Source of the DNA: JBDTLH01 sp039934875
GTDB lineage: Bacteria > Acidobacteriota > Terriglobia > Terriglobales > Acidobacteriaceae
Assembly: GCA_039934875.1 (NCBI GenBank)
Contig: JBDTLH010000332.1
Location: 1 to 10,111 of the forward strand
DNA: 10,111 bases
Reading direction: 5' to 3'
The notes beneath the pieces are model-generated. The model worked only from the letters and a program-made list of their open reading frames with translations. It was not told the origin of the DNA and did not search any database. The position numbers were made by a program, and so were the translations under genes. Positions 5,885 through 10,111 of the stretch are shown here, piece after piece; position 1 is the stretch's first letter, and the number at the start of each line of letters is the position of its first letter.

Positions 5885-6835
5885 TTATGCTCTGGCCTTC
5901 TTGCCCGTCGGCAGCGTTACCGGCTTGCCCTTCTTCATGCGGTGTTCCTGATACGCCACCAACATCGGCGCCGCTACCGCGATCGAAGAATAAGTGCCGA
6001 TAATAATCCCGATTACCAGGGCAAAGGAAAACCCATGCAACACCTCGCCGCCGAAGAAGAACAGCGCCAGAACTGTCAGGAGGGTGAGGCCCGAGGTCAA
6101 CACCGTCCGGCTCAGCGTCTGGTTGATGCTGGTATTGACGATCTCCGCCAGCGACTCGCGCCTTCGCAGCTTGAGGTTCTCGCGGATACGGTCAAACACC
6201 ACAATCGTATCGTTCATCGAGTATCCGATGAGCGTAAGAATGGCAGCGATAACCGTAAGGCTTATCTCGGTGTTCGTCAAGGAGAAAGCTCCCACGGTGA
6301 TCAACGTATCGTGGAAGACGGCGACCACCGCGGCAACGCCGTAAATCAGCTCAAAGCGGAACCACAGATAGACCAGCATTCCGATGAGTGAATAGAGGGT
6401 GGCAAGGAATGCCTGCTTTTGCAGTTGTTTGCCCACCACCGCGCCGACCACCGCGGCATCCGTTACCTCGAAGTTCTTGAACCCCGCCTTATTGAGCGCG
6501 TTGACGATCTGGGTCTTTCCGCTTTCCAATTGCGATTCGGAGGTCTCGCGCAGGTCCAATCCGATCAGCACCTCGTTTTCCGAGGCGCGGCCGATGGCTT
6601 GAATGCGGGGGTCCTTAATTCCGGCCGCATCCATGGCCGAGCGAATATGATCGGCGCTGACCGGCTGCGCGAACTTGATGGTGACATCGGTGCCGCCGCG
6701 AAAATCCACGCTCAGCGGGATATGGTGCCAGAACGCCATCGAAAGAATTCCAGCAATCGAGAAGACCAGCGAAAAGGAGAGAAAATACCATTTCTTTCCC
6801 AACCAATCGATATTTACGTCGTGAAACAGTTCCAA
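5885..6835 (-). CDS. secF: SecF, protein-export membrane protein
   Basis: A 316-residue protein. The first helix (about 16-36) is followed by the SecF signature LSVDFRGGTDV (41-51), then a small periplasmic domain (about 55-130) and five more membrane segments. The conserved membrane motif GYSMNDTIVVFDRIREN (204-220) contains Asp209, the counterpart of the proton-path acidic residue in this family. SecF pairs with SecD and uses the proton motive force to pull exported proteins through SecYEG on the periplasmic side. The start codon is TTG (protein begins M/LELFHDVNIDWLGKKW), supported by GGAG 7 bases upstream and by the usual N-terminus ahead of helix 1. The 87-base gap from secD is short, so co-transcription is likely. 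Confidence 0.96.
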   Translation of the reverse strand: MELFHDVNIDWLGKKWYFLSFSLVFSIAGILSMAFWHHIPLSVDFRGGTDVTIKFAQPVSADHIRSAMDAAGIKDPRIQAIGRASENEVLIGLDLRETSESQLESGKTQIVNALNKAGFKNFEVTDAAVVGAVVGKQLQKQAFLATLYSLIGMLVYLWFRFELIYGVAAVVAVFHDTLITVGAFSLTNTEISLTVIAAILTLIGYSMNDTIVVFDRIRENLKLRRRESLAEIVNTSINQTLSRTVLTSGLTLLTVLALFFFGGEVLHGFSFALVIGIIIGTYSSIAVAAPMLVAYQEHRMKKGKPVTLPTGKKARA

Positions 6836-6842
6836 GTTATAA

Positions 6843-6846
6843 CTCC
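6843..6846 (-). promoter_or_regulatory. Shine-Dalgarno site for secF TTG start
   Basis: GGAG on the minus strand (context TTTGGAG), 7 bases before the TTG at 6835. No in-frame ATG lies nearby that would preserve the first membrane helix. Confidence 0.65.
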
Positions 6847-6889
6847 AAATCTTGAATTAGTCGCCATCTCAGTCGCCGGTCACCAGCAA

Positions 6890-6924
6890 AGCTGACTACT
6901 GGAAGCTGGTAGCTGGCAGCTTCT
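6890..6924. repeat. Degenerate heptamer repeat between secD and secF, with hairpin
   Basis: Five successive heptamers read AGCTGAC, TACTGGA, AGCTGGT, AGCTGGC and AGCTTCT, i.e. a decaying AGCTGGN array with 7-base period. It ends inside the secD stop codon. GAAGCTG (6902-6908) and CAGCTTC (6917-6923) form a perfect 7-bp stem with an 8-base loop. There is no T-run, so it is not a normal terminator. Confidence 0.65.
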
Positions 6925-8557
6925 ATCCGATACTTAACGTCCGCGGCCGCCGCTTCAGCTCCGCATCGAAGATCACGCGCGAGACGAACACCGCGGTGAA
7001 CAAATTGGCGAACAGACCAAAGGTCAGGGTCACCGCGAAGCCCTTTACCGGCCCGGTGCCAAAGAGAAACAAAATGAATGCCGACACGATGGTGGTCACG
7101 TGAGTGTCCACGATGGTGACCCAGGCGTGAGCAAAACCTTGATCGACAGCGGCTCCGGGCGCTTTGCCCGCGTGCAGCTCCTCGCGGATGCGCTCGAAGA
7201 TCAGCACATTCGAATCCACGCCCATACCAATGGTGAGAATCACGCCCGCAATTCCCGGCAAGGTGAGGGTCGCCCCGGAGAAGCCGAGGAAGCCGAGCAG
7301 CACCACCAGGTTGAGGATCAGCGCCAGATCGGCATTGATGCCGGCCGCGTGATAGTAGATGAGCATGAAGATGAGCACCGCGATCATGCCGACCGCGGCG
7401 GCGGTGACGCCGGCGCGGATTGAATCACGCCCCAGCGACGGCCCGACGGTGCGCTCTTCGCGGTATTGAATGCTCGCCGGCAGCGCTCCCGAACGCAACA
7501 TCATGCCCAGGTCTTTGGCGGATTGTTCGTTGAATCCACCCGAAATCTGCCCGGTATCGCGAATCGCGCCGTTGATGTTCGCCACCTCGCGGACCTTGTT
7601 ATCCAGCACCACCGCCAAGCGATCGCCGATATGCGCGCTCGTGAAGGCATAAAAACGTTTGCCGCCTTCGTTGGTGAGGAAGAAGTTCACGTCGGGACGG
7701 TTGTTCTCATCGCGTCCCGGCTGCGCATCGCGGATATCGCTGCCGGAGACCGTGGCCACGCGCGGCAGCAGATAGAACTCATTGCTGTCGCCGCCCGCTC
7801 CCGCATTCATGGGCAGCAGAACATCGCCGGGAGGAATTGCCCCGCCGTTGGCCTGCTCCGCATCGGCCAGGCTCGCGTATGGTCCGCCGATTACCTGATG
7901 GATGGCGAGCATCGCCGTAGATTGGATGATCTCCTTGACTCGCGCCGGATCGCTCACCCCTGGCAACTGCACCAGAATCTGGTTATCGCCCAGTCCGTGC
8001 TCCTGAATCACCGGTTCGCTGACACCGAGCGTGTCCACCCGCCCGCGAATGGTCTCAATCGCCTGCTGGACGGCGGCGTGTTCCAAATCGCGCTCCGACG
8101 ACGGCTTCATGGTCACGTTGTAGCCCGTGTCGGTCGAGGAGTAGTCGTAGTCCTTCGCCCCCAGAGTGTCGTCGAGCATGGCGCGCACCGCACTGATCTT
8201 ATCCACCGGAATACCGCTGATCACGATCTTGTCGGGCGCGTTCACCGGGTCCGGCTTGGTCACGGTGGCCTTGGCCGCTCCCGCCTTGGCCAGACCATCC
8301 TGAATGCGCTGCACTGTCTGGTCGGTGGTGGCATTCACCGCGTCCTTCACCATCACCTGCAAAATCAGGTGAGTGCCGCCGCGCAGATCGAGTCCGAGGT
8401 GGATATTCTGCTGGATGCCCGCCGCCACGCCCTGATCGCGCATGACCTGGATCACCTTCATCGGATCGAAGGGATCGTTGCCGAAGAAGATGCCATACAT
8501 GAATACGAGCAGGACGCCGATGATGAGGAGAGTTTTACCGCTGAGATTTTTCTGCAT
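6923..8557 (-). CDS. secD: SecD, protein-export membrane protein
   Basis: A 544-residue protein. The first membrane helix is at about 8-26; the SecD signature HLGLDLRGGTHL is at 53-64. The large periplasmic region (about 65-370) includes the conserved IETIRGRVDTLGVSEPVIQ (168-186), QILVQLPGV and GGFNEQSAKDLGMMLRSGALPA (340-361). Five C-terminal membrane helices follow, with GVILTIGMGVDSNVLIFERI (438-457) carrying Asp448, equivalent to the functionally essential aspartate in SecD. SecD and SecF together assist late translocation using the proton motive force. The ATG start fits the family N-terminus, although the ribosome binding site is weak (AAGG about 12 bases away). It lies 59 bases after yajC in the classic yajC-secD-secF order. 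Confidence 0.97.
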   Translation of the reverse strand: MQKNLSGKTLLIIGVLLVFMYGIFFGNDPFDPMKVIQVMRDQGVAAGIQQNIHLGLDLRGGTHLILQVMVKDAVNATTDQTVQRIQDGLAKAGAAKATVTKPDPVNAPDKIVISGIPVDKISAVRAMLDDTLGAKDYDYSSTDTGYNVTMKPSSERDLEHAAVQQAIETIRGRVDTLGVSEPVIQEHGLGDNQILVQLPGVSDPARVKEIIQSTAMLAIHQVIGGPYASLADAEQANGGAIPPGDVLLPMNAGAGGDSNEFYLLPRVATVSGSDIRDAQPGRDENNRPDVNFFLTNEGGKRFYAFTSAHIGDRLAVVLDNKVREVANINGAIRDTGQISGGFNEQSAKDLGMMLRSGALPASIQYREERTVGPSLGRDSIRAGVTAAAVGMIAVLIFMLIYYHAAGINADLALILNLVVLLGFLGFSGATLTLPGIAGVILTIGMGVDSNVLIFERIREELHAGKAPGAAVDQGFAHAWVTIVDTHVTTIVSAFILFLFGTGPVKGFAVTLTFGLFANLFTAVFVSRVIFDAELKRRPRTLSIG

Positions 8558-8616
8558 GTTCGCGATGTGCCTTAGTAAAAATGAATTGCCGGGCTTACAA
8601 AATTGACTCTAGCGCT

Positions 8617-8928
8617 TTAGGAATTGCTTTCGTCCAGCATGGAAACCACCGCTCCGCGCGCGATTTCAATGCGTAGATTATCGGGGGCGACGCGCAGTTG
8701 AATGGCATCGTCCTTTACTGAAACCACGGTACCGCGAATGCCTCCGCTGGTCATCACCCGGTCGCCGTTCTTGAGGCTGCTGATCATTGCCTGCAGCTTC
8801 TTCTGCCGCTTCTGCTGCGGCATCATAATCAGCATGTAAAAGATCACGAAGATCAAGATCATGGGCAGGAATGCGACGATTCCGCCAGTGGGCAGGGCTA
8901 GAAAAATTGCAGGAGTTAAAATGGGCAT
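8617..8928 (-). CDS. yajC: YajC, Sec translocon accessory protein
   Basis: A 103-residue protein with a single N-terminal membrane helix (about 16-36, GIVAFLPMILIFVIFYMLI) followed at once by the family signature MPQQKRQKKLQAMISSLKNG (36-55) and DRVMTSGGIRGTV (56-68). The small C-terminal domain is cytoplasmic, and length and layout match typical YajC. YajC binds SecDF in the inner membrane; its exact role is modest and not essential in E. coli. It sits between tgt and secD, its commonest genomic position. The Shine-Dalgarno match upstream of the ATG is poor, but no other start keeps the helix intact. Confidence 0.95.
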   Translation of the reverse strand: MPILTPAIFLALPTGGIVAFLPMILIFVIFYMLIMMPQQKRQKKLQAMISSLKNGDRVMTSGGIRGTVVSVKDDAIQLRVAPDNLRIEIARGAVVSMLDESNS

Positions 8929-8958
8929 CGTTCTTGTCTGTTTCGTCTTACAGCATCA

Positions 8959-8980
8959 TTTGCCTGGTTTCCCGGGCAAA
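8959..8980. other. Hairpin in the tgt-yajC gap
   Basis: TTTGCC (8959-8964) and GGCAAA (8975-8980) pair, with two more G-C pairs possible inside. It lies 31 bases upstream of the yajC ATG in the transcript. No T-run follows on the minus strand. It may be a leader structure; function unknown. Confidence 0.35.
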
Positions 8981-9012
8981 GTGCATCCGCACTCGAAGTT
9001 TTCTTCTGAATT

Positions 9013-9040
9013 GCAGCTTCTCAGATTTGAGACAAGCTGC
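9013..9040 (-). other. Stem-loop over the tgt stop codon
   Basis: GCAGCTT (9013-9019) pairs with AAGCTGC (9034-9040); an inner CTCA/TGAG stem (9020-9023 with 9028-9031) and a 4-base loop follow, with a 2-base bulge. The tgt stop (9021-9023) lies in the inner stem. Downstream on the minus strand there is no T-run, so it is more likely an mRNA stability or attenuation structure than a full terminator. Confidence 0.45.
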
Positions 9041-10111
9041 CCGTGACTGGGGAGTTGCGGTAAGTAGAAGAGATTAGCTTCGAGAGGTCGCTGTTCTTAA
9101 TAGCATTACGCACACTCGCCATAGTGTCAAGGTAGTACGCCAAATTATGGATGGAATTCAACGTCCCGCCCAGGCTCTCCGCCGTCATGGAGAGGTGCCG
9201 GAGGTATGCCCGAGTATATCGTGCGCAAACCATGCAGCCGCAGGCGGGATCGACCGGCCCCTGGTCCTCGGCATAGCGCGCGTTCTTGATATTCACCCGC
9301 CCCCCTGAGGTGAAGAGCAGTCCGTGGCGGGCCGCCCGCGTGGGCAGGACGCAATCCATCATGTCCACGCCCATCCCTGCGTAGGCGACGATTTCATCTG
9401 GATATCCGACACCCATGACATACCGCGGCTTGTCCTTAGGCAGGTATTCGAGCGTCGCCTCGATCATCTCCCGGGTGGCTTGGCGCGGCTCGCCCACACT
9501 CAATCCGCCGATGGCATATCCCGGAAAGTCAAGCTCCACCGTGCGCAGCGCGGACTCGCGCCGCAGGTCCGCGTGCATCCCGCCCTGCACGATGCCAAAT
9601 AGGGACTGCGTCTGTGAAGCGTAGCGAAGGCTGGGAGACTCGTGACTGCGCGCCTCCTTCCACGGCACCTGCCACTTGTTAGCTTCGAAATATTGCTTTG
9701 ACCGCTGCGCCCATCTGAGCGTCATATCCATGGAATCCCGCACCCGCTCTTTTTGCGCCGGATACTCCACGCACTCGTCAAAGCACATAATAATGTCCGC
9801 GCCCAGGGCAATCTGTATCTCCATCGAGATCTCGGGGGTAAACAGGTGCGAGGAGCCGTCAATATGCGAACGGAAGGTGGCGCCCTCTTCCGTGACTTTG
9901 CGCAGATGGCTGAGGCTGAATACCTGAAATCCGCCGGAATCGGTGAGCAGCGACCGCTCCCAGCTCATAAAGCGATGCAGGCCGCCGAGTCGTCGTATGC
10001 GCTCGTGCCCCGGCCTCAGATAGAGATGATAGGTATTCGACAGAATGATCTTTGCAGACAGGTCTTCGAGAATGGATTGCGCGACGCCTTTGACCGTCGC
10101 CAGCGTTCCCA
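9021..10111 (-). CDS. tgt: tRNA-guanine transglycosylase (5' end outside window)
   Basis: 362 codons are visible, beginning inside the conserved GT..TVKG motif (first full codon 10109-10107). By comparison with the E. coli enzyme about 30 N-terminal residues are missing. In visible numbering, LTDSGGFQVFSL contains Asp57, the active-site aspartate of the family; DCVLPTR starts with Asp252, the nucleophile. Cys290, Cys292, Cys295 and His321 are the zinc ligands (CGCMVC and NSIHNL). The enzyme swaps guanine-34 for the queuosine precursor preQ1 in tRNAs for Asp, Asn, His and Tyr, in the cytoplasm. About 20 extra residues (roughly 142-168, between the YF and LFGIVQGG) are present compared with E. 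coli. The in-frame ATG at 9968 is internal and not the start, since family sequence continues upstream. The gap to yajC is 92 bases, and tgt-yajC-secDF is a widely conserved order. Confidence 0.96.
   Translation of the reverse strand, partial: GTLATVKGVAQSILEDLSAKIILSNTYHLYLRPGHERIRRLGGLHRFMSWERSLLTDSGGFQVFSLSHLRKVTEEGATFRSHIDGSSHLFTPEISMEIQIALGADIIMCFDECVEYPAQKERVRDSMDMTLRWAQRSKQYFEANKWQVPWKEARSHESPSLRYASQTQSLFGIVQGGMHADLRRESALRTVELDFPGYAIGGLSVGEPRQATREMIEATLEYLPKDKPRYVMGVGYPDEIVAYAGMGVDMMDCVLPTRAARHGLLFTSGGRVNIKNARYAEDQGPVDPACGCMVCARYTRAYLRHLSMTAESLGGTLNSIHNLAYYLDTMASVRNAIKNSDLSKLISSTYRNSPVTGSLSQI

Noticed and set aside
7466..8575. 369-codon plus-strand open frame inside secD
   Set aside because: It is long, but the protein is rich in Arg and His without any family motif, and secD on the other strand is certain.

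Overview
The window looks like chromosomal sequence from a GC-rich Gram-negative bacterium, most probably an Acidobacteriota (Terriglobia/Koribacter-like). This rests on three things: a tgt-yajC-secD-secF block running directly into a TonB-ExbB-ExbD-ExbD-TPR block, the style of the proteins (Pro-run plus Gly-rich TonB, two tandem ExbDs), and GC-rich spacers carrying short tandem repeats. The taxonomic call is inference. There is no sign of phage, transposon, integron, CRISPR array, tRNA or rRNA.

Layout. Bases 1-684 (minus) hold the N-terminal part of an exported M28-family, NAALADase/glutamate-carboxypeptidase-II-like peptidase that runs off the left edge. A 79-base divergent spacer separates it from an exported S58 (DmpA/BapA-type) self-cleaving aminopeptidase at 764-1948 (plus). 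From the right edge back to about 2040, everything lies on the minus strand. In transcription order it is tgt (5' end outside the window), yajC, secD, secF, tonB, exbB, exbD (second copy), exbD (first copy) and a TPR lipoprotein gene. The series ends in a strong intrinsic terminator at 2036-2066. The two gene groups converge on this terminator.

How the genes relate. Tgt inserts the queuosine precursor into tRNA; its linkage to yajC-secDF is an old conserved neighbourhood rather than a shared pathway. YajC and SecDF help protein export through SecYEG, and SecDF uses the proton motive force. TonB with an ExbB/ExbD motor also converts proton motive force into work, here at the outer membrane. 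The co-directional TPR lipoprotein is probably a periplasmic accessory of the Ton motor or of the envelope. The two peptidases both carry signal peptides and would act on peptides in the periplasm or outside the cell.

Most of the window is ordinary. The unexplained layer lies in the gaps between minus-strand genes. Three of them carry short tandem repeats of 7-base period with unrelated sequences, a fourth carries a 15-base repeat that multiplies in-frame start codons, and several hairpins without U-tracts sit at gene ends. Several annotated starts depend on ribosome binding sites: exbB uses GTG and secF uses TTG, while tonB and the second exbD start inside their longest open frames.
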